Assembly (NCBI GenBank): GCA_003993805.1
Contig: RSEF01000031.1
Span: 54,554,130-54,618,129, forward strand
Reading direction: 5' to 3'
Length of the DNA: 64,000 bases
Origin: Himantopus leucocephalus
Taxonomy: Eukaryota; Chordata; Aves; Charadriiformes; Recurvirostridae
Shown here: piece after piece, positions 1-28,300 of the stretch
How positions within the stretch are numbered: the stretch's first letter is position 1
Layout of the letters: each line of letters starts with the position of its first letter
Made by a program: the position numbers and the translations under genes
The notes under the pieces: model-generated
The model's database searches: none
Seen by the model: only the letters and a program-made list of their open reading frames with translations
What the model was told of the DNA's origin: nothing

Positions 1-99
1 TTTTTGTTTGTTTGTTCGTTTGTTTTGTGTTCTCTTGTTTTGTTTTTCTTCTTTTTCTTTCTTTTTTTTTCTTTTTTTTTTTTTTTTTTTTTTTTTTTT
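1..99. repeat. T-rich low-complexity tract running into a gap
   Basis: The first 99 bases are almost pure T with scattered G and C and end in an unbroken T run that meets the N block. Apparent reading frames through this tract and the Ns are artefacts of poly-T and unknown bases. It lies in a TMEM161B intron if the gene extends upstream as expected. A homopolymer of this kind is a plausible reason for the assembly break. Confidence 0.9.
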
Positions 100-199
100 N
101 NNNNNNNNNNNNNNNNNNNNNNNNNNNNNNNNNNNNNNNNNNNNNNNNNNNNNNNNNNNNNNNNNNNNNNNNNNNNNNNNNNNNNNNNNNNNNNNNNNN
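100..199. other. Assembly gap, 100 N
   Basis: Exactly 100 Ns, the usual placeholder for a gap of unknown length. The true distance between the poly-T tract and the sequence at 200 is therefore unknown. Confidence 0.98.
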
Positions 200-15159
<14,960 letters not shown>

Positions 15160-16063
15160 ACAGGCCAACTGACAAAGCAAGTGTGAGGTCAAATACTAGA
15201 TACAAACCCAGGTACCCAAGAGGAGATGAAGAGAAAAGAAGAAATCTATATATGAAGAGAAAACATATCGGAATTTTTTTTAAACACTTCCTCTGTGTTC
15301 TCAGGGTGAATATTCTTATAATGTTTAAAATCACAACTGGGTTTGTTATTTTTGTTACCCAAATGGTAGGTAACTAATTGAATTATAGTATTGGGACTGA
15401 CTGACATTATTGTGTGGCAGGTGGTGGTGAGCGTGCTGAAAAGATACGACCTCTGAGTATCTTGGTTTCCATAAACAGCAAGCCAACCTCAAAACTTTGT
15501 GTTTTAAGCATCAACAGTCAGTGACTGAACTGTCTTAGAAGGGTACTTACTGGTTATAGTGATGGTGGCTGCCTATCAATTAAATCTTGAAACTGAGCCA
15601 TACAAAAGAAGGAGAAAGGGGATTTTAAAAAAAATTCTGTTGGATAGCTATCGATCACTTTTCTCCATGAAAAATGAAATAATCCAACAGGACAAAAGAG
15701 ATACTGTATATTACAGTAAAGAAAGTTGTATAAAATTTAAATTTAACAGGAATAGATGTATGGACCTGACAGGTATTGCTGCCTAAATATTTTGCAGGAA
15801 TGCTTGTGCAGTAAGAGGGGGGGTTATAAAACAATATATTATTTCAGTCCCTGCTGTCATATTGAAGTAATGGCCATCTGTATTGGTGCTAATATTGATC
15901 CACAGATTCCATTTGGATCTTTTAAATTTCTTCTTTTCAGGTAATAGAAATTCAATTCCATTTAATTCACAAAATAATAGGAGATGATTAGTGACACCAA
16001 TCAAACATTTCAAAAGAAATCAGTTTAATCCTGCTGACTGAGAGTGTATGTATCTGTGTAATG

Positions 16064-16106
16064 TACATATAAATATATATTATATATTAAATATATAATA
16101 TATATG
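16064..16106. repeat. AT/ATAT microsatellite-like stretch
   Basis: Imperfect TATA/AATATAT repeat of about 43 bases inside the probable 3' UTR, able to fold on itself. AU-rich elements in this position can affect mRNA stability, but no specific pentamer cluster is evident. Confidence 0.8.
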
Positions 16107-16450
16107 AAGTTATAAAATATGGAATCTTTATTTTAAATTACTGAATGTATCTTACAGAGCTGTGGGAGAGGGATGTATGTGTATCTAGTAATTTCAAGAT
16201 TCCTTTTGAAATGAAAATTAAATTTTTTCTGAAAGTTCAGTTGAAAGGGCTATTTGTTTTTGGTGCCTCTTCAAAGGTACTTAGCTATACTAAAGAACTT
16301 AACGCTCTTTTGGAAGAAAAGATCTACTTAAACTGTTAATCTTGAAATTTCTGCTCTGTCAGATGATGGTCTTTGCCACTCTAATCTGTGTTAACTTGGC
16401 CATATATTAACAACTAATATCTCTTGGCTTCAGAAGTAGATTTTCTGTAT

Positions 16451-16456
16451 AATAAA
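16451..16456 (+). promoter_or_regulatory. TMEM161B: Candidate poly(A) signal for TMEM161B
   Basis: The first AATAAA downstream of the TGA, about 1.3 kb after it. There is no strong GU-rich element immediately downstream, so a distal site remains possible. Confidence 0.5.
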
Positions 16457-17009
16457 ACAGCTACAGTAAGGCGGAGCAAAGCGCGAACTGTACAAGTTTT
16501 GCTTAACTGGGGGGATAGATTCCAAGTATAAAACCACTGCACAACAAAGTAGAATGACAATTTTTCAGATGTTTTGTGTAATTGCAAAACAGGAATGGGA
16601 ATTTATATGCAGTAGCTTTTTTAAAAAGTTAATACTACACTTTGCAGAGGTCAGTGGGTTTTTTAACTAATAATAGCTGGTTTTATGTTACTGTTCTTTT
16701 TCTTTTGAATTTGTGTACAGCTTTGACATATAATAAGCATTTATAAATGGAAAAGCTTAACTAAATATTTAATATGTAGCAAACCTACCATATGGGAAAA
16801 CAAACTATCAATGAATGCAGAAAATCAAGAATTTAAGATGGGGATAAACTGTCTTACTTTGTTGAATGCCTTTAAAGTTATTTATTAGTTTATTAAATTG
16901 CATTTACTGATAATGGGGAAAGATTTGTCCACACCAGCTAGTACCTACCGCATGCATTTGGGATTTCTGAGAACACCTTGCATGATTCTACCGGTTTCAT
17001 TGCAGCATT

Positions 17010-17010
17010 N

Positions 17011-17053
<43 letters not shown>
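17010..17053. repeat. Single N, GG, then a run of 41 T
   Basis: One ambiguous base at 17010, two G, then an unbroken T homopolymer (17013-17053). It could be the A tail of a retroposed insertion on the minus strand, but no recognisable element follows it. It could equally be a polished homopolymer at a joined gap. Confidence 0.85.
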
Positions 17054-18823
17054 CACACCAGCTTTTCGTAACTAATGGGGACAAAGGCTTAACTGTGTGA
17101 CTTGGCCTAAAGAATATTTGACTTCATAGATTCAGATCTCAGAACATTCCTAGGAAATGTCTTTCAGATTAATAGAATGACAAAATATGAGAGGTTCAGC
17201 AATACTGGACCCACTTTCTGTTAGATCGGGATGTATCATTACTAATAGAATTAATAGGGCCAGCTTTTAAGTTATAGTTAGGTATCCAGTGTATTTCATT
17301 CGGGAAAATAAAACAGTGTAGTCCCGTGTGATTCTGATGGTGAACTGGGCCGAAGCAGCTCACTATATAGGAGATGTAATGTATTGTTGCAGTCTGAAGG
17401 ATAGGAATGAACTTTGGATACTGGAGAAGACTTCAAAACAACGTTAAGTAACAGAGTTTCTGTTGGCATAGGTATTTACTCTGAAAGCTCGTAAGTAAAA
17501 GGGAACTTCAGTTACATAATATTGCATTCAGCAAAGGTAATTGTGTGTGTAGCTGAGCTTTGCAGCGCTTTTGGTAAGAGCTCATGTTGTCTTATTCTTC
17601 AGATGTCACACTGATCACTGAGTGAAAAATAGGCACCTGGATGTTGCTAAAGTTAAGAACAACGCTTCTGGCCATTGCTGTTTCATTGGTCCACAGAACT
17701 GAATGGTTGACCTTCTGGTCAGCAGTCTGATCTGAGTGGGAGATGGTCTTTCTTTGGAGCCATTTAATCCTTAACATGAGTCTAGGAGGCTAATTAAAAA
17801 ACTGAAATACAGCAATAAACACCTTTGAAATGTGAGGTGACAGTGAAACTAGAGAAAGTGTATTGCTATGGTTGTGAGCAATGCTTCCTACAACTGTGTG
17901 ATATGCTGGAAAGTGACTTTGACAGCAAATTAGCAACCCTGATAGTCCTGACTTCCATATACATTGTGTAAGCTTCAAAGGAGTATCTGCTCACTTCTTT
18001 AGTAAGTTACTTTAAAACAGCAGCTGGCAACTGCTTTCTTTTTTTTCTTTCTTTCTTTTTCCTGGAGACCTTTATCAGCACCTAAGGGGGGTGAAGCATC
18101 TTGCAGAAATGAAAAAGCAGGTAAAACATGACTGAGAGATTAGTAGTTTTTATTCAGGATTCTTAAGCATTTTGTCTTGCTTTTTGCCCGCTATCTACTT
18201 AATTTCTAAGATATTTTAGAAGGAAAGGTGCCTTTGACAAAGAATCAATGTTTCTTACTTTCTTTCTTCCTTCCTCAATGCACATCTCTTTCTCACTCCA
18301 GTGATGTGGCTTGTTAGGTTGACTCCTTTTTCCTGTCCATAGCTTTTTCCCTACATTCCCTACACAGAACTGACTGGGATAAATTAGTTCAGGATTGTAT
18401 TTTGATTTTTATTGTTTTGGTTTAAATTAATCTGTTTTTGAAGGTTGACTTCCTATAAATAGTTTAAATAACTTTGAATTCTAGCTGAAATATAAACAAA
18501 GTTCTTAATGATTGTTTAAACAGTGCACTTTTACTATGGAAGTCCCTTTAGACAAAGTATTAAGATAATGATAAATCCATGTCTTCCAGCAACTTCAGGG
18601 AAGTCCAAACATAACACTTGGGTTATTTCTGAGCTTAAAGAACTTGGCTAGGAAAAGGAGAATGGCGATGTTCTCAGGCAGCACTTGTCCTCTTTTGATA
18701 CCTTCTCAGACTGTAGGGTTTGCCAGGTTTTGAGGTATTTTTAGCTGCACAGTTTTTCCTCTTCCAGACTTCTCTTGCATAAAAATCAACAGATAAAGAA
18801 ACGGGAAAAACAGGTAGCTTCAA
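17054..18823. other. Intergenic, no gene seen
   Basis: AT-rich sequence with two distal AATAAA words (17307-17312, 17814-17819) and a T/C-rich tract at 18033-18060. Two minus-strand frames of about 60 codons (17592-17777, 17790-17978) look like chance. Confidence 0.6.
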
Positions 18824-18866
18824 GGTCACACCAACCCCATGCAGCGCTACAGGCTTGGGGCGGAGT
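18824..18866 (+). mobile_element. CR1 LINE fragment, + orientation, cut by the gap
   Basis: The + strand reads GHTNPMQRYRLGAE, the conserved stretch just after the reverse transcriptase catalytic region in CR1 ORF2. The upstream side stops abruptly at about 18823, as expected of a 5'-truncated insertion, and the downstream side enters the N block. About 37 of 43 bases match the reverse complement of 19027-19069 by hand count. Confidence 0.8.
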
Positions 18867-18966
18867 NNNNNNNNNNNNNNNNNNNNNNNNNNNNNNNNNN
18901 NNNNNNNNNNNNNNNNNNNNNNNNNNNNNNNNNNNNNNNNNNNNNNNNNNNNNNNNNNNNNNNNNN
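18867..18966. other. Assembly gap, 100 N
   Basis: A placeholder-length gap exactly between two CR1 pieces in opposite orientation. It presumably hides both CR1 3' ends, so the true length may be several hundred bases. Confidence 0.97.
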
Positions 18967-19785
18967 TATTCAGCCGGCTGTCCACCAACACACCCAGGTC
19001 CTTCTCTGCAGGGCAGCTTTTCAGCCACTCTTCCCCAAACCTTTAGAGCTGCATGGGGTTGTTGTGACCCAAGCGCAGGACTTGGCACTTGGCCTTGTTG
19101 AATCCCATACCATTGGCCTCGGCCCATCGGTCCAGCCTGTCCAGATCCCTCTGTAGAGCCATCCTACCCTCAAGCAGGTCAACACTCCTACCCAACTTGG
19201 TGTTGTCTACAAACTTACTGAAGGTGCACTCCATTCCCTTGTCCAGGTTGTCGATAAAGATATGAAAGAAAACAGGCCCCAGCACTGAGCCCTGGGGAAC
19301 ACCTCTTGTGACCGGCCACCAACTAGATTTAACTCCATTCACCATCACTCTCTGGGTGCAGCCATCCAGCCAGTTTTTTACCCAACGAAGAGGACACCTG
19401 TCCAGGCCTTGAGCAGCCAATTTCTCCAGGAGCATGCTGTGGGAAATGGAGTCGAAGGCTTTACTAAATTCCAAGTAAACAACATCCATATTTCTTCTCT
19501 CATCCACTAAGTGGGTCACCTCGTCATAGAAGATCAGCTTTGTCAAGCAGGACCTGCCTTTCATGAACCCATGTGGACTGTGCCTGATCACCTGGCTGTC
19601 CTGCATATGCTGCGTGATGGCACTTAAGGTGATCAGCTCCATAACCTTCCCAGGCACCAGGGTCACACTGGCAGGCCTGTAGTTCCCCGGATCCTCCTTG
19701 TGGCCCTTCTTGTGGATGTGTCAGTCAACTGGGACCTCCCCGGTTTGCCAGAACTGCCGATGGATGATGGAAAGTGGCTTGGTAA
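18967..19785 (-). mobile_element. CR1 LINE fragment (reverse transcriptase region), minus orientation
   Basis: The minus strand holds an open frame of 207 codons (19043-19666) that is plainly CR1 reverse transcriptase: [38 protein letters not shown], then [20 protein letters not shown] and [10 protein letters not shown]. The catalytic FADD motif reads FVDN (19202-19213), so the enzyme would be inactive. A stop follows NPMQL, after which the frame goes on as GEEWLKSCPAEKDLGVLVDS to the gap. Further upstream CR1 sequence continues to about 19785 with a small deletion near 19718. It is a 5'-truncated, dead copy. Confidence 0.93.
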
Positions 19786-19789
19786 CCCT

Positions 19790-22700
19790 CCAAATAATAG
19801 AATACTCTGACATATGTATATATTAAAGGTACTGTTACTTTATTTTCTTTGATTACTGAGTTGTAGTACACAGGAACACTTCAGGTCTTCATGTCCGACC
19901 GAGCTCCTGGTACGCTGCCCTGCAGTTTTACCTTCAGTGATACAGAAGAGAAAAAGAGCTAAGAGCAAACCTTCCCCTCCCAGCCCTCTCCCTTTTTTCT
20001 TTCTACCAAGAAAGGTGACCTCAGCCTCAAACAAGCTGTGCAGATCTCTCAGTTCCCCAGGCAGGCTTTCACAACCTGTGACAGCTCATGTGTGCTTAGA
20101 GGGATCTTTCCAAGGCGATAATGCCGTAATGCTGTGTCTCTCTCATGTTGCCCAAACCCAACATCTTCACTGCTCCACTACACCCAATCATTTTACCCAC
20201 TGGAGATTTGGGGATATAAAACAGGTGGCTGCAGAGCTCTCTTTTTATTTATGAAGGGACATTCATATTGAGGAATGTGGTATGCTCCTCCATCACACAG
20301 GATTCACGTTAAAATCAATGACATAAAATAGCAAATTGCACTAATCTGAGTCTTGCCATTGAAGCGACTGCCAATTTGCTTAAATCTTTTTACTCCTCGT
20401 ACTTAAACAAGCAATACACAGTTTTTACATTATGAGAAAAATTTACTCCAGAGGTACAGATATACTGAAATATGTATTACTGTAATATATATTGTAGTTA
20501 TCAGATTTTTCAATAGTTTCCCAGTCATTTCAGTATTGGAATATACCGTCAGAAGCAGTGTAATGTGTGAGTAACAAATGTTGAAATTGAAATATTTGTC
20601 TTGAAGAAGAAATGTCAAGAATCTGTGCAGCCACCTGGGCTTTTATGCTCAAGCATCGCTCAGTCATTAGGGCTGGTCAAAATGAAAAATCCTATTTACA
20701 TAATATTTAAAAGTTATTTTAATTTTAAAAGATACTTTTTTTCCCCCACATATATTCATTGCACCATCAAAGCTGATCCGGGCAGTGAAAATTTTAGTAA
20801 TGAGTTAGGAAAATTACTTTTTGACATCCTTGTTTCCTATTTGCTTGCAGAGAGCCATTTACTGGGTGATGTCTGGGTCAGTTCACAGAATAAGTTCTAG
20901 TTACTGGTGACAAATTTTCTGTTTGCCTGTCTTTGAAACAGTGAGGAGGTGCTGCAAATGTAGCTGGTTTATCAGAATTTTTACTTCACAGTTTAGTGTC
21001 AGATTGCCACTCGAATTCCCTGCTTGCTTACCCTTCTCTGTAGCAACTTGACCTGTAAGCAGTCTTGATTTTAAAAAGCTCAGATGAAAATCTAGAAAAA
21101 ACAACTGAAAGCTGAATGGTTTCATGATTGGAAGGTGTCAACCGGTGCTACAGCTCTTCAAAAAAGCAGCATCAAAACCAAAGACTGTAAGAGTTGGTTT
21201 TGAAACTTTTTATTATTTTTTGTTGTAATATTTTTGCATTTTGTATTTTTAGTGAAATTTTTCACAACTGATAAATATCTTTGAATGTCATTGACTGAAA
21301 ATTAATGTTTTTAGGAAGTCAACACAATTTTTCCATCTTTGAAAGCCAATTGCTTGCTTATGATGACTTTGACAGGACAGTTTCACATACACATGGCCTA
21401 CCTGACCAAGGTTAGGTGGTCATCTCCATGTTTACTGGATTTAAGAAAGGTAACTACATCTTGCTTGAAGGGTGGTTTCAGACATATGTAAAAGAAGTGC
21501 CTGGTCCTCCTTCCATGAGTGTGCCAACATTTCTGCTGCTGATATTCAGCTGTTATTCAGGTGTTTTGTTTTTTTTTTTTACTTTTTCTGCTATTTTTTT
21601 CCATGAGCAAATTCACTTGAGAAAGTAATTCTGTTTTATTTTGGGATGTCCTTTATTTTCAGGTGACATGTATTTATGCTACAGGTTTTGCATCACCCAA
21701 GCTCTTGGATAGGAAGATTGATAGTTACAGATTACATAGGTATAACAGGAATGAAAAACAGAGACAAACCCAACAATCCCAAACTTTGCCATTCACACTA
21801 GTGCGATGGGCAATGATGTGTTACAGACACAGTGCTTTTCCGTTTCAGGTTCTCTAAGCCTCTGTACTGTTCAGGAATGATTGAAATATGTAGAGACAGG
21901 GAAGTCACTGCTAATTTTTCTTGCTCTGAGAAAGTCACTTTCCAGGATTCTCATTCAAATATGCCGTTTGTGCATGGAGGTTATAGTTTTAGATGCCCTT
22001 CCCTTATGCCTTTGTATTCACTGTTCTCCGAGTCCAAGTTGCTGATTAACTTAAATTATCTTTTCTTTTTAAAAAAAATTTACATTTATCCCAGTTAAAG
22101 GAAACGACTGGAATGTTCAAAAAGTTGCAACTGGAGATATAACAGCCTGTGGACAGGATAAAGCTCATTTTCTACCCTAGCAAGATTGTTCTTAATCATC
22201 ACAAAGATTAAAGGGGACTCCCTGCTCTGCTGTGGAGCTAGGTCCGGAAATAAGCAATTTCTGGGAATGGACTGGGGACATTTGGTACTGGACTGGACCC
22301 AAATTCAAGGTTGTCCATGCCCTGTTTTCCAGCTCAGTACTAATCAAATAGATTGGCCAACCCTGCCTGAAGTTCTAACATGGGAATATAGTATCTATAC
22401 TATATGTATGTACTCTATACATATTAACTTCCATAGTGAGTCTTCCGTGTAGTGGGCTGGTGAACACCAGACATAGACACATCAATTTTATGCAACTCTC
22501 CACCCCTTCATGGCAATCAAGATTATCTCCCAAAGACAAAGTCAGGCAGGGTAGAGACTCATGAAGAATAAAAATTTCAGAAGGCTGAAAAGAATTTGCA
22601 CATTTGTGAACGGATGTCAGATTTTAATCTTTTTTCTCCAAACTAAATACTTTCAATGAGGACCATGTGTGTTGTTAACTGGATCACCTTTCACTTCAAT

Positions 22701-25320
22701 TAAGGGCATGTCCACCCAACACACTTGGAGGATCTACCCCTGTTTTAGTTCAGGGTTGTAAGTCAGACCTTCATCTATCTAAATGACTAGAATATATTTC
22801 CACATTATGTTTCAAAATATGAATGCCTTACATATAGAGTTTAAGTGCAGCTGAACTGGAGAGAGATTTTGGTTTTATTAAAGTCAGAAAAAGTTTTGTA
22901 ATTGATAGCCATAGAATTTTATCTCTGATATTTAAGGAAGCAATTAATAAAGCTCCCATCAACCTTGCTAGGAACTCAGTAGTATAGCAAATCAGTTCAT
23001 ATATTAACAGGTTTTTAGTTCAGAAGCTAACAGTATTTCTTGTCTTTGGAAAGATGACATTTCAGCCTGCTTCCCCATCTACTGATAGTGCTTCATACAA
23101 AATTGCGTGATCCAAATCTTCAGTAGGAATCTAAACAAATGGGACATTTTCTAGGATCTAAGCCCCTTCCACCCCAGAGACATAAAGCCACATGAGAAAG
23201 CATAAACTTCCTCCTCCAAACAGCTGAAGATATGTTAGTGTTCCCACGTGCCAGCTGCAAGTGCATAAAATACTTAAAAGCCGTACTGTCACATTTTCAC
23301 ATACAGTTAGGTTTGTTATCATAGTTTTTTAATTCCAGATAATGGTAAATGCATACATAAAACCACAGCAAGGTCTTGTCACCTTCTCTTTTTGAAACAA
23401 GAACTATTAATAAATTCAGCATCCTTCATGCATGATCATACATGCATTTCTAAATACTTTTCTAAATGCCAAAGACTCTCTTATGAGACACAAATCCAGT
23501 GAAATCAAGCTTCATCGGAAGTGTTGGCCAGTCTCTGTGTTGATGCTCTTGTCGTTTTCTTCACCTTCCCTTTGCTGTGTCAGGAAACCTTTATGAAACT
23601 CTCACACCAGGCTGGCCTAAGACCAAGCCTAGGTTTACAGCTATTTCCTAAATCAGTACAGCCACCTTCTTAAACCAGGAGCCTGGAAAGAAAATTATGG
23701 TTATGTTTGACCATAACAAAAATCTTAGTCCTGTAACTTTTATTTGTGCGCTGCTGAGGTACCTGACCTCCAACTAAAAGAGCGCCAGACTTCAGCACCA
23801 TTACACACTGAGAATGAAAAAATCTATGAGGGTTTTATATCAGCAGTGCCTGGTATTAGTGTCTCTGCATCTCAAAATTAGGTAATACTGGTGTGCCAGG
23901 CATCGTTCCAGGCAGACAGCTTTTATGGACGTGTTTGCGTTTCAGTCCTGACAAATTTAAAATAAACTCTAAAACTCAGCACAGAATTTTGCACCTATCA
24001 AATCAAATGTTTGAATCAAAAAATGTGCAAGTACAATCTCTTGCAAATACAAAATACTCAATTCAGGAAAAAAAGTGTCTACTAATGAGCTCCGGATTCT
24101 ACTATTTTGCACTTGGAAACAGTGAAGTCACAATTAATTGCAGAGATAAGCCTGCAAATGCAGTTCCTGATGATGGATTGTGTCTAAATACTGCATGTTT
24201 CTGCAGGTGTGTGTGCCAGCTCTTGGGAAGAGAGAGAAAAATTAATTGCTTGGTTCTCACTGTTACCAAACCACACAAGGAAGCCCTGAAGTCTGTTATG
24301 CATTGCCTTTTTCTGCTTCTTTTGATGTTGTGCAGAAACCAGTAGACTTAGAGTCATGGAACCAGAGCAACAAGGACTCCTGCAAGGTTGGATGTGGCAC
24401 ACAACAGTGTACGGATTGGACTGCAGTAATAGATCAAAACATTGAGCTCAAGGACATTTATGAATGGCTAGAGGATGCTTCTGTTTACTTCTAGCTCAGA
24501 CTCCCTTTGTTCTTACACTCCTGATTTTGTTTTATTTTGTTTTAATGTTACAGACTACTCACTTTGCTCGTATGGGTAGGCCTTTCAAAATACACGTAAC
24601 TGAATAAGCAAGAAAAATAAGCTTCTATTAGTCAGCAATGACAAGTATGTAACATGCCAAGTATCCCAGGAAAAAACTAGGCGAAACGAACTTATAATAT
24701 GCAGTAAGCACTGAAGTACTTGCATAAAATTAAATACTCAAGGTAGTGATTTGTGAATATGTGCCAAGACGGTGTGAATATGGCCATGAGGTATGAAATG
24801 TGGCATGCACTAAAGAATTAAGTCACTCCAAGCCAAGAGCCAAGCCGAGGTGCCAGCTTCCAGGCTGGGGTGCACGGGGCTGCGTGGGGCTGGGCAGCCA
24901 GGCAGCATGACCTGTGTGCCATGGGCGCTGCATCATCCCTGAACTCATGTCATTTACCCAGAGCCCTGAGGTCACTCATGCTGGTAGACACTGATATTCT
25001 GTGAAGGCTTAATAAATTAAAGCCCTAGTCTTGCATCTCGCAGGCTAATACATTAACTTTAGAGAGGCTAAGCTTGCAACCTTTGTATTGAGATCAGTAT
25101 GTGCCTTTTTGTGAGCAACAGGACTTAAAAATATCATTGAAAAGGCAGCAGAAGAATACATATTCTGTTCCGCTGTGGCTTCCTTGTACGCATTTCGTAG
25201 AAGCACGTTATCACCATCTATGGCAGACAGCAGCTTCAAACTACCTGCTTATGATAGTGAGGTACTATAAACTGATAATACATTTATTTCAAACTGATGT
25301 AAGTATACAAAGATCCATGA
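19790..25320. other. Intergenic, no gene recognised
   Basis: No exon series or named repeat. The open frame at 23893-24345 (+, 150 codons) is among the longest here but has no recognisable motif. A GC-richer island of about 120 bases (24836-24960) with a few CpGs stands out from the AT-rich surroundings but shows no promoter elements that I can name. Confidence 0.55.
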
Positions 25321-25367
25321 AAAACAAAACAAAACAAAACAAAACAAAACAAAACAAAACAAAACAA
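25321..25367. repeat. (AAAAC)n microsatellite
   Basis: Nine perfect AAAAC units, then a partial copy. A K/T/N-rich open frame through it is an artefact of the repeat. Likely polymorphic in length. Confidence 0.97.
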
Positions 25368-28300
25368 ACTACCCTGATGAAGCAGTGCCTCTAGTTCCTT
25401 TTTTCCTGTAGGACAGATGATACGTGTTTTAAGGAAATATATTACATTGGCTATGTACCCTGAGCACCTCCAGTTGAATGGGTAGACTGTAAAATTAGAG
25501 ATGTGATACCATGTATTCTTCCCTTCTTTTATTCACAACAGCATCAGTGAGGATGGAGTGTAAACATAAACTGTCACTCTTCCAGCTCTTCTCTAGTCGT
25601 GCCACATCCTTAGCTTTTAAGCACTGTGTGCATTGCATTTGTAAGCTTAAAGAATCTGATTTTGCACTTTCAACCATCTTTAAAAACTAACAGGAAAGAA
25701 GTGGACAACCACACAACACTCTATAAGAAACCTCATTAAAACGCAGGAGGTGTATTGAGGTTCCTAATTCTATTACAGCACGGACAATGGGTGCATTTGT
25801 GTTAGCCAGCTTCCCACTTTGAGGCTAAACAAATCAGTGAATGGAAATCTGGGTGGCAGCAGAAAGAGGTACTACAGATGATGCTGCAGACAGACAAATG
25901 CCAGGCCAAAGTTTCTTAAGAGAAACACAAACCTCAGCCTCTCCCCACTTTCCCATGAGTTCCCACTGGTTTGGAGTCTACGCATGTGTTTGAATGGTTT
26001 CTGCCTTTCCCTAACCCTTTCATTCATAGCTTGGTTCGGAGGCTCACTTGATGGATTTATCTCTGTGTCTGACTCTCACAAAATGTGCTGTATGTGGAGA
26101 GTAGCTGAATAAGCCCCAGCGCATTTGTTCTGCCTCTTTCTGTATCAATATACCTCACTGCCCCCAGAGCTGCTGTTTACAATGATTACCAGATTGAATA
26201 ACATACTGTATTTTCTCCACCAGCGCCACCACAGGATTTCCCCCGCTGATTTGATTAACCTATCATACTGCTATTAAATTAAAACAAAAACCCCTTTTAG
26301 ATAATAATGCAACCTGAGTTCCAGGCCTTCAGCCATTGTGCCATCCATCTGTTGTTTGTAAGAACCACTTTCCCTGAAGGGAGATGGTGTGCTGAGGCTG
26401 AATCTACCACCTGCCACTTTGGTCAGAAAAAACCCCTTTCACTCCATGCTATGAATCAATACTATCGGGACACAGAAAGCTTTATAGAAAAAAATAAGGA
26501 TTATGCGATTAACTCGTTTGGCTTTCTGAGGACTAATCCTCATAGGTAAGGGGTATGATAGCAGGACACATGGAGCAGAGGAGCAGGAATATTAGTCATT
26601 TTTTTGTTTCTGGTTGGCTCCAACGGTGTAAGATGTGGTCATCCTACAGTTCTGACCAGGAGGTTATGTCTTCATGACTATTCCAACCATGCTTGCTGGT
26701 TCTGTCAGTATTGTTGGGAGGATGACCTAGGTGTCAAAATCTACACTGGTCCACCTACAAAAATGCAACCCAACCACAAATTGAAGTGTTTTAGTAAATC
26801 CTTCATATACAACATGATGGTTTACCATGGTTAGACATCATAGAGGTTTAAGCAGTTACCTGGAATGGGCGGCTCTTGAGAGCAGAACTTAACTTGCTAG
26901 TATTTCATGGGATTTCTGTAAGATTTTAGTCATGAATCCTCCAAGGCTGAGTGCTCTGTAAGTCTTTGTACCAGATGGACTCATGGATAGGAACAGCTTT
27001 GAATTAAGGACTTTATCATTGGAATGAAACTGAATTTTGTGTCCATGATGACTTGACAAATCTTTGCCCATTCTTCACTAAAGCGATGTCAAAACTGTCT
27101 TTATCATACCTTTGTCAACCCATTTCCTTAAAGTCTTAATTATTTAGGTAAGCAGAATAATCCATCACACTCAAGTATATTTGATGTGGACAATAATGAG
27201 ACTTTATTACTTCAATTTTAATTAATAGTTACAAAGCAGCTATGAGGAAATCACATTAAAAGAAATACAAGTAAACAAACTTCTGACAGAATAAAATGTT
27301 AAAATGACGTTGAAAAGTGAAGTTTATGTCCAAATAGAGTGTGGGAAAGTGTTCCTGTTTATACATGATGGGTATATATATATTTTAGTGCAGTTCACTG
27401 TAACCCTGAAGTTAGAAGTCTTTGGTCAAGATGATCAGATTATGTTGAGTTTTCATCCAGTTTTACCAGATGATCCCAGTTAAATATAATACTATGCAAA
27501 ATCACAGTCTGTGATGCCATCTCCTTTTGGCCACTGCCCTCATTCAAGCCTATTTATCACGTGTGTCCCAGGGAAGCCTCACTACCTTGCATTTGTCCAT
27601 GTGAGTCAAATGATTGACTGCTGTCTACCAGTGAGTAAATGAACTAATATAACTAAAGAAAAGACAAAGAATCACAAAATGTAGTTTTTCTGACTGAATT
27701 TTATGTTTATTTTCTTCCAGTGTGTAGTAGGATTGGAAAAGGACTCCAGAAAATACAGCAAAAGAAATTGACCTAGTAATATGTTGTGGCATCCACTATT
27801 AAATCTTTCCTAGGAGCTGGAGAGAGACAACCATGCTTTTCTGTAGAACATAAAATGTGTGTCTGTGTAAACCTGGATTATTAGTAAGGTTGTCCTATAC
27901 AGAAATCTGTCTAAAGTATTACTTGTAAAGGGAAAGAAATATATTTGATCTCTTATTTTTCTTTTTTTTTTTTTTTCCCATGGTATATAAGAAGTGTCTA
28001 TGGGAAGATTTTTAAATGGAAGTGGTTTTTTGGGGGGTTTATTTGGGCTATAAATTCAAAATCCATGTCTAGCTGCCCTTGTGGTAGAAGACTCCTCTGC
28101 TGACTGGAAAATTCATAACACTGTCATATCAGGAGCACAAGTGGGGCTTGATTAACTGACAGAAAGAATTATCTTTACTGCTCCATTTAAAACTTTTTTT
28201 CTTACGTTTTTGTTAATGGTTATTTGATGTGAGTGCTTTAGAAACACTTCGGTTTAAAGATGGTCTTTGGATTAAACACTCTCTGCATTTGAATTATGTG

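Larger units (their letters stand above)
15160..16475 (+). other. TMEM161B: Probable TMEM161B 3' UTR
   Basis: AT-rich sequence following the stop and ending shortly after the first canonical AATAAA (16451-16456). The length of about 1.3 kb is an inference. Later AATAAA words at 17307-17312 and 17814-17819 could give longer forms. The short open frames within it are not conserved-looking. Confidence 0.55.

Noticed and set aside
19043..19666. Possible functional reverse transcriptase, such as a retron or domesticated RT
   Set aside because: The sequence is plainly CR1 LINE, the catalytic motif is FVDN, and stops follow; it is a dead transposon.
23893..24345. 150-codon + strand frame
   Set aside because: No motif, no membrane or signal pattern of note, no splice partners and no similarity I recognise; compatible with chance in 64 kb.
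25101..25394. 97-codon frame with a lysine-threonine-asparagine repeat tail
   Set aside because: Produced by the (AAAAC)n microsatellite.
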